Origin: Austropuccinia psidii
Lineage: Eukaryota > Basidiomycota > Pucciniomycetes > Pucciniales > Sphaerophragmiaceae
Direction: 5' to 3'
NCBI GenBank assembly: GCA_023105745.1
Contig: JALGQZ010000005.1
Location: 65,008,019-65,072,018, forward strand
DNA length: 64,000 nt
Shown: positions 35,462-47,697 of the stretch, one piece after another
Position numbering within the stretch: position 1 is the stretch's first letter
Layout of the letters: each line of letters starts with the position of its first letter
Program-made: the position numbers and the translations under genes
The notes under the pieces: model-generated
What the model was told of the DNA's origin: nothing
Database searches by the model: none
Seen by the model: only the letters and a program-made list of their open reading frames with translations

Positions 35462-38255
35462 CTACAAATCTGGGAGGTGAAGATAAGCAGCCAAACCCAT
35501 AACATCCCTCACCAGAACAAAGATCAGCCTTTGAGTTGGCACAAAATGAGCCAGCTCAAAGCCATTTAAAAAGGTTTCAAATTTTTCAAAATCACATTCT
35601 TGGTGGCTCAATACCTCATAATCCTCAAGAACTATCAATGGACCTGAATTCACTTCTGGTTCTCTTAGATACAAAATATTCATGATTCCCCCAAAATTTC
35701 CTTTTGATCAGCTGCTGAACTTGATGCAATTATCAGGAGTCTCTATTGATAGTTCTAATCCCATGATCCAATTGATTGATTTAAAATTGATTGCGAACTT
35801 TCAAAGTACCAATGAGCTCAATGGATGAGGTAGTATACTGCAGTCACGTAAATATGGATTCCTTTGTTTTAAGTATTTCAATTATGAAATGTATTTTTGA
35901 TTATTAATTTCCAGTATGTCATGTGATGGCTTGTCTTTGGGATCTGATTTTTTGATCTTGAAGCCTTTGAGCCTTTGCCTTTGGCAGACCTCTTCCATAA
36001 ATGTTTCCTCCATTGCACCTGTACTTCGAAAGAAAATATTCAAAAAACAATTAAGAAATTTAACTAAAAAAGGAAATACCAGCCTGTAAAAGGTTTAATT
36101 TCAGGTTTTTAATGTCCCAAATTAGATGCTCTCAAGAAAACTCTGAAATTCCCATTGGTGGGCCTCAGTATTGTAGTTGCTCTGGTATGTTCATTTCATA
36201 GTGGTTATTGGGAACATATTGGAAATGGGGAAATATATTTAAAAATGTGTTATGGTATGTATTTTAGAATTCAGCTAATCTGGTGGAATGATTCTTTTCA
36301 ACTGATTTTGCACCAAAAACGTTTGTGCATTGCACAAGTGCTTCCAAATTGCAAATAAAATCAAACAAACTCCCTGTATGATCCTTAACTGCATTTCCCC
36401 AAATGACTTCAATAAAAACCATTAGGAGATAGATTGAAAACAAGGAGCTCTACTTGCTTGCTTTGAGATTTCCAATCTGAGATCTTCCAACCAAAGGTGG
36501 TATCCGTGTGATCCCTTTTGGAAAAATAACTTTGTTTATTGTTTATTGGATCCTTTTCTTGAGATCTTCTGAAAGTTAAACTGCGTCTTCATCATTACTT
36601 TCAAAAATCAGCTCTTCATTGGTAGAAATTTTGATATCTTCTCCTTGTGACTGCTGCAATGACTCCAAAGCTTCATGATTTCCATCCTCTGAAGTCTTGA
36701 AATAAAAATCCCCAGTGGGTTATGAAATGTTTCTGAAGAATTATCTCTAACCAATTGTGTGTCATCATACCTAGAGAAGCTTTGAAAATGCAATCCCAGT
36801 AAGGAAAGAAATTTAGTTCTGACCAGAAAACCCCTTTCCTCATTGCTACTTTCTCCTTACTAAATTCAAATTAAGTGTCTTTCCAGTGCAATGAAGAAGC
36901 CAACAAATTCTGGCCTTTGTGAGGATTTCCTAGCTCCAGTTTATGTCTTTCAGATTATTTGATTTCAAAACATAAACAGAGTTTAGTTGCTGAATGTGAT
37001 TTAAAACCAGAAGCTTTGTGAACCGCAACAATATCACCAACCATTGTGACTAATTTCACAACAATCTTGTGTCCGTGAGGATATCTTTGTGTAACAATTG
37101 TGATTCCCTTATTTAATTAATACGGTTCATTTACTAATGGTACTAATATGTTTTTCATTATTATCATTGTTGGTTGATTGGGTGAAGGAATAGTACCTGC
37201 TAGGCAAATGTATTGTGTTTGATATTGGAGACATGGTGGGAGATTGAGGTAATGAAGAGAAATAAGACCGATTGATAATTTATGGCAAGAAAGCTTTGAA
37301 CCAATAAATAAACAGTGAGATCCCCAAGAAAAGCTCAGACCCTTTATAGCTCAATGAGAAAAGAATTTTTTCCAAATGAGTCCTTGAGCCACATCACAAA
37401 TGGAGTCGGAATCTTTACTATATAAGTAATTTTCCATTGATCAATATATTCTTCAATCATAGGTAAGCTTAAGAATCACTTCAGTCATTTGGTTACAATT
37501 TGTGTTAAAAATGTTCAAATTGGGATGCTTGATTGATGATGCTTTGCAAGGTGAAACAGGCCATGAGGTTGAGCTTAAATGAAAATAGGTACCTTGAGTG
37601 ATCCTAATATCTGATTTGATTTGAATAGCTCTGCACAGCATGGTTGGCTCTTTGATGAGGCTTTATACCCACAGACTACTGGTGGTTTTTCAATATCATA
37701 CAATGAGAAACATATTTCTCAAGGGAGGCCTCCAATTTCAAATGCCTATTGATAGTTTGGAAGTCATATGTAATATGTGAAATACACTTGGAATCAATTG
37801 CAAAACTTTGAGAAACTTATTCAATTATTTGAATAAGTTTATCCCTAGCTCTTCTGCAATTCAGTTTGATGAACCCACAAACTAAGTGGAGCCACATGAT
37901 GAAATGCATTAGAAGGCGTATGGATCCCACCTAAGCCATAAATTAGAGCATGGTCAAGAACAAAGATCAAAAAATCAAACCCAAAAATGATTTTTTATTC
38001 ATTTTTTCTCTCTGGTGGGGTCTCATTTTTATCTTCAAAATCAAGAATTTTGTTTTTGACCTTTTCAGAAGATGGAATGATTGTTTGTGAAATTTGTTTC
38101 AAGGATATCTTTGGAAGACTCAAAGTAATTGTATTGGCTTTGTCTTGTGAAAATTTTTCCCAAGTAGTTTTATCAGAAAAGCATCCTTGGTATGTATGAC
38201 CCTTTCCATCTGTAATGGTATAATTTTGACATTTTTGGCATGTACAGAGCTCCAT
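35462..38255 (-). pseudogene. Tnp2-family transposase, decayed, copy B
   Basis: On minus the order matches copy A: an N-terminal CTCQKCQNYTITDGKGHTYQG unit at 38255-37995 (the same CXXC/DGK pattern as 13930-14000), GDIVAVHKASGFKSHSATK at 37050-36990, YWDCIFKASLGMM.HNWLEIILQKHF at 36800-36700, MEETFMEEVCQRQRLKG near 36010-35970, and a C-terminal QRLIFVLVRDVMGLAAYLHLPD at 35540-35462. GDIVAVHKASGF and LGMM.HNWLE are typical of Tnp2 proteins. Stops and frameshifts lie between all blocks. The copy is inverted relative to copy A. Confidence 0.75.
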
Positions 38256-40544
38256 TAAACAGCTTGAGAGCTATTTTTTTGCCTTCTTTTCTTGTTACCT
38301 AAAATTAAAAAAATCAGCTAAGTGCTACTGGTTTTGAAATTGTGTTTTTTGATCAAAGCCAAGGAAAATATACAGAATTAGTTTGTCATAAAAGAAGGGA
38401 AGAAGTGAGTTACAAAAGAAATGAGTATTGATGTGGTATGTAATACTATGTATGGTCAAAAAATAGAAAGGGAGCCGCACCCCTGAGTGCTTCAGCCACA
38501 GGGAGAAACAAGACCTATTCTGAAAGATCTACCTCACCGGTTTTTCTCAACAGTTCAACTTTTGCAACTAATTATGCATTCACCAAAAATTAAGAAAATT
38601 CTTTCAATTTGTTAAGAACTAAAACAAAATGGACAACAGCTGTACATTCACCCTCCTTTTTTCCTCTCTTTCATTTATCATGATAGCTCATACCATTCAG
38701 TTCAAAGGTGTTGTTACAGCAGTTTTGAATGAAAACTCTTAGTAGGTCCTGAGGTCAAAATTCTGAATACAAGTTGTTCAACTTGGATTTTTTCCTACTC
38801 AGCAAGATCATAGGACCATTCTGAAAGGACGAAATAGTTAGCTTAAGTTTGAAATGGCATTGTGGACTCACTTTCACTGCAAAAATCAATTTGAAATTGA
38901 AAAAGGTAACTTTCATGATCTAACTCATTTTTTCTTCTGAAAAGGTCAGCCTTTTCTAACTCAGCAAAATAAGGAAGATCACACTCATTAATTTTTCCTT
39001 TTTTATTTATTCTAAATTACCAGCTCAGTCAAGAATGAGCTGATAGAAAATCTATTATGATTTTTTTGATAAAAAAATTCAGTTCTAGGAAGGGCCTTGT
39101 GTCTAAAAGTAAAAAATTGAGATTAGAAATGGATTTAGCCCAGTCAGCCTTCAATATTTAAGTACTATCCCTTTTAAAATTTATCAAAAAATCTAATCCT
39201 TGAGCCCATCACAAATTCTCTAGCTTTCTTTTAATTTATTCTGACTCATTTCCTCTTTTTCAATTGAAATCACTAAACTTTCTAAAAATAACTTATGCAT
39301 ATCCAGCCAATTTTGTTTTGTATAATTTCTATCTTTTACTTTGTATTTGGTTTTTTATACTCAGTTTTACATTAAATATTCATCTTATTTTAATTATTGC
39401 TCATTTTTGATTTGCTAACACATATTTGTAATTCAATATCCATTTATCTATCTTATAATCCAGAACCATCCAAAATACCTTTATATTTATCTACTTGTGG
39501 TACTCAAACATATTTATTGACCAGTCTGGTCAGATAATCTCCCTGGAATCTTTAAATATATATAGCAAGTAACATTTTGATGAAAAAAGTATTTATCTAT
39601 TGAGCTAAAAGAACTGGAGAAAATTCTGGCGAGTCCTCTTATCTATTCTTGTGTTTCCTGTTTGGCTATGAGGCTGATTAAGGTAAAATAAATAAGAAAC
39701 CCCAATATTACATAATAATTTGGAACCTTGACGATTCCCCAGGAATTTTGTATAAAGCCATATGTTTCCCAAGAAAAAACTGTCAAACACCATGTGATTT
39801 TCCTCAGGAATTTCTTTTGTGATTTCTTAAAAAATTATTTCCACTGAATAAACATGTAGGTCCATGACTTATCTCATAATTTCCTCTTACATAAGATAAC
39901 TCTATTAGTATTCTTATTTAAGCAGCTTCAAAATGGGAATTTCAAAAAATTGGTGCTAATCACTTATCATGTTATAAAAAAAATCATTGTACATATTGGT
40001 GCCTTGGAAAAAGTAATTGAATGTTGTGAATTTCAAAATTGGAAAATGATTTCTTATGAATTATCATGAGAGCCAAAAATGAATTGTTTCCTTTTTAATG
40101 CGAGGAATATATCCTGTATTTTTGGTAAGAATGAAATATCAGCTGTTACGTCACATGGATGTTGTAAAGCCAAATGCATTGTTTTATGTGAAAAATATTC
40201 ATAAGCTGTCTGACTGTGCAATGTGGGGGTTTCAAAACAGCTTTTTGCTGAAAGTGTAAGATAGATATATTTTCAATTCATCAGTCTGGATTCCTTTATT
40301 CCTCAATAGCACTATTTTTTTTATATAAATCCTAAGCTTTTTCTTTCATATTTTTTCTTCAGAATATGACTATGAGCTATTATTTGAAAATATTCCATTT
40401 TTCTTTCTTGAAGTGCCAATTTGTTTAATTTATATTTCTCAAATTCTATCTTCTTAACTAATTCAATTATTTTTTCTTTGTAATTTTGATAATACAGTAT
40501 TATTGGTAAGCTTGAATCTGGTAGTTAAGGTATGGAATACTACA
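38256..40544. other. Stretch holding the presumed 3' LTR of G2; no genes
   Basis: A polypurine tract at 40545 implies that an LTR ends at 40544 with ACTACA. I could not find the start of that LTR (TGTGGGAA type) in this stretch, so it is either very diverged or truncated. The right terminus of Tnp2 element B must also lie here, but no inverted repeat was found. Small open frames only. Confidence 0.4.
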
Positions 40545-40555
40545 TCCCCCTCTAA
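40545..40555 (-). promoter_or_regulatory. Polypurine tract of G2
   Basis: TTAGAGGGGGA on minus, placed just after the coding end and before TGTAGTATTCC, which would start the 3' LTR. Confidence 0.6.
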
Positions 40556-40559
40556 ATTT

Positions 40560-43500
40560 AATGCTGTCCCCAGCATTCCAGTTGAGAAGATTGCCAATAT
40601 AAATCAGATTCAGTGTGTTGTTCAATTTCTTTCCTCTGCAATATTTCAGCTTCAACTTCACTTTTTTCACTTATTTCATTTCCTCACTCCAAACTTGATT
40701 TGACTATCTTTCCTCTGGGATAAAGCCTTTTGATGTGACTTGCTGCAAAATTCCTTGTAGGATTAGTGCCACCCAATCCTTAAAGCTCATAAGCTCCATT
40801 ATTAGCTTTATCGATAGCCTTATAAGGTCTATTCCAATGGCTTTTAAAGAGTAAATACCACTTTGACCCAATTTGTTTACTGTAAGCTAATACCAAATAC
40901 CCTGGGTCATGTGGATTTCTCAGTTTATGTGCCATCCTTTTGTCCAAATATTGAACTGCTTTTCATCTTGAATATTGTATTTTCTGTTCTTCTTTTTATC
41001 TTGTTTTCAGTTTTTTTGAAGCTGTATGGCTATTGCTTTCAATAGTTCTTTTGTTGATGATATTATATTTCATTCAACAGTCACATATGTGTTTGCTTCA
41101 ATATCAATTGACAATACAGCCTGCTTCCCAAATTGAAGCTCAAATGGTGAGTATCATTTTGTTCTTTTTGTGGATATTTTATCTGAAAAAGTCACAATTG
41201 GCAAGTATTATTTCCATTTGGATCCATTCTCACCACACATTTTTACAAGTGCATCTTTTGATTTTTTATGGCCTATTTAAACCATACTTCATGATTCTGA
41301 GTAGTAAGGTTTAGTTTTTATGATTCTTGATCATGCTCTTTTGGCTTCTTCTTGTAGTTCATTTCCAAATTATTCCCCTCCATAAATTGCCACTTCTTTT
41401 GCAGCTCCATATCTACAAATACATTCTTAGGCTGATTTTGCAGTGAGCCTTGTTAATTCCACAGTTTCTAGCCATCCTGAAAAGAAATCTCTTTCTAAAA
41501 CTAAGGATTTCATCTTCCTGCTTTAATATGGACTGCATTAATGCTGACTCTTTAAAATAAAGTTGATGTTACAGATATCTTCCCTTGTTATTTTTGTTCC
41601 AAATGACTTCTTTTCTGAAATCCTTGACATACTTTAATCCATTTCTTGACTATCTCTTCCATTCCTTCCCACCATAATCTTTTTTTATTTTCCTATGTGT
41701 TTTGTTTTCCCCTCTATGCCCCAATTCTTCATGCGTTTTCTTTAGTATTTGTTTCTGAGCTTTTTCATTTTATACAGTTATTTGTGGATGTTCTTGATTT
41801 CTTCTCTTCAGCTCCCCTCCTTCTAGATAGAAACTTACTCATCTTCTTTTAATTTCCTTGAAGTATTCTTATCCAATGATTTTTGGCTTTTACAAAGTGT
41901 TCAAATATTCCTGAATATGCTTCCCAAATCCTTACTGTTTTATTTTAATCTCAATATTGCTTTCATTTCTTGTTAATCTTTCTATTTTTCTTGTATTTAA
42001 TTCTTTTACACAAAATTCTGGCTGAGGTTTTATCCAATCTTCCTTTTCATCAAAAGAATCCCTTTCACTTTCTTCTTTATCTTCTCCCTTTGGGCTTCTT
42101 AATAACCCATCTGGTATAGTAAATGTTTTACCTGGTTTTTGCACAATATCAAATGAGAAAATATGAATAAATGCAAACATATTTTCATTCATTCAAATGG
42201 TAAACAAGGTGTGTTGATCATTTCTATCAAAGCTTTAGCATCTAATTAAAGCTCAAGGTGTTTCCCCCATCATATTGTTTGAAGTTTCTTTAGTATTATT
42301 GCAACACCACACAATCCTAATTTAGGCTAAGAGTATTTAGATTTTAGTCAAGAAAATGTTACTGATTCATATAGTAATGATCTATCCTTTCCATTCCCAT
42401 CCTTCTGCATAAGAACTGCAAAAGCTGCTATATAACTTGAATATATTTCTAACTTCATTTTCAACAACCCTTTTTCATAATTCAATGTCTTCAAAGTGAT
42501 TTATTCTCCTACTATCTTCCTGAATTTTATAAAATCTTCTTTGCATTTTTATCCCATTTTCACAATACATCCTCCCTTGTAGATCTGCTCAATGGTGCTG
42601 AAACTTGTGAAAAGTCCTCAATAAACATTCTGACATATGCACTTAGTCCTAAGAATTCTATAGCTTCCTTCTTTGTTATTGGTATAGGCAATTTTGGTAT
42701 CTTTTTATCTTCTGTTTTGGAATATTTCTTCCTCCCAAAGATACAACATGCCCTACAATATCAAGTGCTGCAACAAAACATGAGAATTTTGATCCTGGAA
42801 TTGTTAGTCCTGCCTCTTCTATCCTGAAAGGTATTATTTATAATATTACTGTATATTCCCAAAAGATTTTTCTTATTAGTGGATTCTCCTTCAATTTTTT
42901 GTGCTTATATGTTGATCTGGGTCCTTTAATTCCTCCATCATGTATAAATATTCCAAGGTGCTCTGATATTTCATCCTGACATATCCAAGTTATTTGTGCT
43001 TGATAAACCACCACTGAGTTTGTTTCTCCTCAAGATATTCTGGTAAGCTGAAGCTGTTCAAGTGGTCTTTCAGTAATATCCAGTCCTCTTTCATCATATC
43101 CTTGCATAATATTTCCTAATCCATAAGATGATCTTCCTGAAAATGATCCTACAAACTAATCAAAATTTGGTGGAATTCCTGCATCTTTTATAGTGACTTT
43201 ATTGAGCTCTTGAAGATCATGAGCTATCCTAAGTTTTCCATTTGGTTTTTCCACAAAAAATAATGGACTGATATAGGTTGAATTTAATTGTTCATAGAGT
43301 TCTGCACATATCATTTCTCTGACTAGCTCAATAAATTGAGGTAAAAATTGATTTTGGTATTGGTATTGGTTTCTTTTGCCATGGTTCATGTGGCATAACT
43401 GGTATTTTATGAGGTCTTCCATGTGAATTTTTGAGTACACCTCTTTATTCTTCACTCAATGCTAGTAATATAAATTTTTTCCATAAATTTATCTCTTCCA

Positions 43501-44000
43501 CTGATAACCATCCAGATGGTCCAAAATGTATCATCAAAATTATTTCTTTGGTAAATTTTAATATTTAAATGAATAGAGGTGTGTTAGGAGATAAAGGTGT
43601 TTCATATGGATCTCTTGATAATTCAGGTCTTTCCAAAGGTGGATTAAGATCTTGAGGAATAGCTTTGTTCACTGGTATAACCTCTTCAAGTACTGACTTA
43701 TATTTTTCGGCATTGGATTGAGCTTCCATGATTCTTGAGCTGGTTGAAAGTATCAGTAAATAATATGGTTTATTTTTCTCTTTTTTAATCTTTTTATTTA
43801 AAATGAAAAATTCTCTTTAGTATCTTCTTTTCCTTTTTGTGCATAATTAAATTTGAATTGTAGTTTCAAGTAATTCAAGGACTTTTCCTCTAGGTAGATA
43901 AAACCCGGTATATTAGGTATAACAAATCCTACAGCTTAATGTCAAACAAGGACATTTGAGAACCCTAGTCCAGAATTACACCAAGGAGCAATTTACTGTC
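40560..44000 (-). pseudogene. G2 pol: reverse transcriptase, RNase H, integrase (decayed)
   Basis: On minus, RT begins upstream with PPLERPELSRDPYETPLSP (about 43650) and continues with a FVEKPNGKLRIAHDLQELNKVT palm start (43156-43300). At 42935-42950 the catalytic box reads FIHDGG where FIDD is expected, so the first Asp of the pair is replaced by His. GHVVS...P and an RNase H with FTIPDGLLRSPKG (42192-41932) follow. Integrase pieces (LETVELTRLTAKSA, YGAAKEVAIYGGE, SPFELQFGKQAVL, then NRPYKAI...GAYEL and SHIKRLYPRGK) run from about 41500 to 40690. At least a dozen stops and frame changes are visible. Confidence 0.75.
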
Positions 44001-44278
44001 TTACTGAGGAAAAAGTGGATTAAAATTGATAGCTTCATTTTAATTTAATATTCTTCATTAATCTCACATTTGGGTTTTCATAATTGTATTATTAACTTTT
44101 GTTGTTGCTCTTGACATCTTCATTTTTGAATTTGCTTTATTCCCTCATTTTACTTGCATGTTCTACCCTCTGGTGTGCTACCCCTGTAGCTTAAATTCAC
44201 ACAGGGACCAATTTTAGCCTTCAGGTTTATAACCTGTAGTTTAAAGTAATACAAGGACTAGTTTTAGCAGTTTTTTCT
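43866..44278. repeat. Four degenerate copies of a short motif
   Basis: GTAGTTTAAAGTAATACAAGGAC-like sequence occurs at about 43866, 43932, 44187 and 44252, that is, as two pairs about 66 bp apart. It coincides with the upstream end of the G2 pol reading frame. Confidence 0.45.
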
Positions 44279-44299
44279 TCTTTTTTTGAAAAAATATTG

Positions 44300-45599
44300 T
44301 GTTTTTTATTATGTTTAAAAATTTTTTATGCTAATTGTTTTGAGGAATGGTGTTGAATGAGGCTACAATTTGAGGAGTGACGTTATATTTTGAAATGGTG
44401 GAGCTTTTAGTGATTATGGGTTGGTTTCAACTTTCATCAAGGTCATGGGTTTGATTCCTTCCTCTGGAAGTAGTTTTGTCAAGCTAAAATCATGCTGGAT
44501 TCATTTCATTACTCTGTGGGGGGCTCTCTTTACTGTTGTCTTAGTATCTGTTGAGTTAAGGTAATCATTTAGGACAAATTGAATTATATTTTTCCTATTT
44601 TTTGAAAGCCCACACCCTCTTTCATATCTATGAATACCACATTAAATTTCAAACTTTTGGGGCTGCATTTCTTGGAGTATCTCAAAGAGTGGCTAAACCA
44701 ACAAATATTGGGCTAATTTTATCTAGTATATGTTGTGTGTGTTTGATTTTTGATTTTTTTGCTATAAAATTAAGTATTCTTTTGATATAAGTAATGGGGA
44801 TTTTTGATTATTGCTTGATTGTGGGACGGGCTACAAATGCTTTGTTTTCAAAAATTTTACCATTCTACTGTTCCCTGTATTAGGGGTTGGTATATTTTAT
44901 GTGAAATGACCTATATCTGATTGACCTTGAATTATTTGGATACAGTTTTTACCTTAAAATAAACACAAGCCACTAATTTGTATGTAAATGTCTAAATTAT
45001 GATTGGCAGTCATAATTTTGATATTTTGAAATTACTGAATCTTCCTTTACTGTATTTGAAGAGCGCAGGGTTTTTGGTTATTTTTTTGTTGAAATAGTGA
45101 TTTTATTTCTTTTAGCCATCGTTTTGGCTTTTATATGATCTTCATTAATTGTGGCTTCTGTATTCATACATTTGATAAGGATACTGGATGTGGATCTATA
45201 ATATTGTCTCGATAAGCTATTCTATGTCTGAAAAAGGTGGCTTTTTTAGATGTATTATTCTGTTCTTCATATTCTGATTGCGATGTTTCACTAATAGTGT
45301 AGATTTTCAATTGAAAAATCATTAAGGGTTAGTTGTATTTATTCCAAATCATTTTATGAATTTTAATGATGGCTTCCATCTTGCATTAACTACCATTATT
45401 GAATTTGTGATTTTTAGGTTTGCAATCAATATGAATTTTGTGGCTTGCATGAATTTTGTGCCCCTCTGGATTGATTCTATATTTTCTTGAAAATCTTAAT
45501 CAATGATTCTCGTTTTTATTTAGATGATATGAATTAGATTAAAGGTAGATCACTTCTTCTGTTCTTCACATATTCAGTAAAAATCCTATAGTTTTCTTT
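44300..45599. other. Stretch without recognised genes
   Basis: The sequence left of the Ser-rich relic and inside the G2 interruption. Short frames only. A roughly 45-bp block around ATTATGATTGGCAGTCAT (45000) recurs at about 47340. Confidence 0.45.
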
Positions 45600-46680
45600 C
45601 TAGCAGAATTTTTCAATAATAAATTCATCCACTTCATATGATTACACTAATGATTCATAAGGTTTAACTAATATATATATTAGCAGGCATCTTTCCACAA
45701 ATAGACTGCTAAAATCCCCAACAGCTTTGAATTCTACAACTCCACTTGATACTACTCGTGATTGGTGTAGTTTATCATATTTTGAATTTGATTCTCCAGA
45801 ATTGGTCCCATTACAAAATAGTCAACCTATTTCAGAATATGTTGAGCAAAAGTCTTCTTCTTTGAAGAATTTAGATATAGCTAATGATTTTACAAAAGAT
45901 CTTGATTAAACTTTTCTCCAATAACCCCAAGCATTGATTAATCTGATGCTTTAAATAGAATTGATACATTCTCTTTTATTGATTCTAAATATTCAGAATA
46001 TCCTCATTGTGAATAAACTTTGTGAGATAATAGTAACTCTTCTGTTGAGCATACGGAGAATAAATCTTCTCCTGCCCTCAAGTCTTTAGAAATTGATAAT
46101 AAACTTTATTATCTTGAAGAAAATGTTTCACCCTCCTCTTATTCTAGCCTTGATGATTCTGCCACATTGAATAGTCTTGATAGCTTTTCTTCTTCTATTA
46201 TATGGATTTTTAATCATGAATCTACTCTTGAATTTCTTGAGACAGCTTCTTCTCCTATTCTAAAATCTAGAATTTATGATAATGTTTATAGCTCTCTAAT
46301 ACATATTCCTGATATTATTTCATCAAGAATAGCCATCAGAATCGATTCATCAGAATAATTAAAACCTCCATTTTCTGTCTATTTTCTTCCTACCCAGAGA
46401 TTTTCACTGATTCTTTTGACACTTTCTCCTGTGTTTTCATTAGATTCTGATTTGTAATTCTCTGCATGTGGTGAAAGAATCATCAGAATAGGAGACACTA
46501 GTGCCAAAATAGATGAGCTAGATCCTTTCCCTTCTACTATTACTTCAACAGAAGTTCAATCAAAATCAAAAAAAAAGTATATAACCCCCAAATGAACAAT
46601 AAGAAGGTGAATAAAGGAAAGAAAGCCAAACAAAGGAATAAATATTCATTGAATCCTAAAAAGAAGATTTTCTATAAGTG
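45600..46680 (+). pseudogene. Ser/Asp-rich protein relic, unassigned
   Basis: Three stretches of one composition (45727-45909, 46060-46160 and 46167-46358) are rich in Ser, Asp, Leu and Ile. Similar phrases recur (SSSLKNLDIANDF and SPALKSLEIDNKL), so the protein probably had internal repeats. A Lys-rich tail ending near 46680 (KKVNKGKKAKQRNKYS) follows after another frame change. No domain is recognised. It lies inside the G2 interruption and could be an accessory gene of an unrecognised element. Confidence 0.35.
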
Positions 46681-47689
46681 ATTAATTGTTTCAATGATTC
46701 CTTTGATGTAAGCCTTTTTTAATAAACTTTCTTCTGGTTTTCCTCCTACTAGATCAGAAATATATTAATTCTCTAATATTGAAATTATATGATTTGGCTG
46801 ATTATTTTCTATTTTTGAGGCTCTTTTTCTTTTATACAATTTTTCTATTTTTAAAAAGAATTGGTAATCTATGTCTAAGTGATAGTTGAAATGGTTGAGC
46901 TTTGAGATGAAATATAATCTTTTCAGTTGATTTTCTGGATTATCTTTTGGATTTATTTGTTACTTATTCTTCCAATGTTATGGTGATATTGTTTTTTTTC
47001 AAGGATTTATTGAATGGATAAAAGAGCTTTGCATTGATTATCTAGTGATTTTTCTAATCTAATGAGAAATATGACAGTAATTTCTTGTTTGTTTCCATAA
47101 TAATGAGGGTTTCTGATGGTAAGAGCCATTAAATTGATCTTGATGAGAATAATTATGAGTGCACTCCCTTCTTGTGATAATGGTAATAAGATGCTATGTC
47201 ATTTTGATTTTTTATTGTGGCTGGTAAAATCCATTTTATAATTGCTTTGAATTGAACCTAAAAGATAATCTGCTGAATAAATCCTGAAAATATTTTTTTC
47301 CATCCAAATTTTCTTTCTTCCTGGGTCCAAGAACCAAATTATGACTGGTGGTCATGATTTTGACATTTTGAGATATCTGTATCTGAAAACCCTTGTTTTT
47401 CAAGAAAGGAAAAGAAAAAATATTAATAAAGGCCTATGGGCCCATGCTTCCCCAAACTTGTGCCATTTTTCAGTATGACGTGGTATAATAAGAGATAACC
47501 ATCCCTTTTTTTAATTGAAATTATGATGCATGTAAATCAAAAATTACACTGAATTTGGAATCTTGTCCTCAACACTATTTTTTAACCTGAAAGTTTTTTT
47601 ATCATTATTATTTTTTTTTTTCAATTATTTTAGTGAGAAATTTAAAATTCATAATCATGATAGTCTTTTTTTGAAAAGTTTATTTATCT
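46681..47689. other. Stretch without recognised genes
   Basis: AT-rich, no notable frames. Contains the second copy of the ATTATGACTGGTGGTCAT block (about 47340). Confidence 0.5.
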
Positions 47690-47697
47690 TTTTATAA
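47690..47697. repeat. 8-bp target duplication, left copy (TTTTATAA)
   Basis: Abuts the left TIR; repeated exactly at 48911-48918. Confidence 0.88.

Noticed and set aside
40495..40544. Complete 3' LTR of G2 left of 40544
   Set aside because: Only the end next to the polypurine tract is suggested; no start could be located, so I did not annotate LTR limits.
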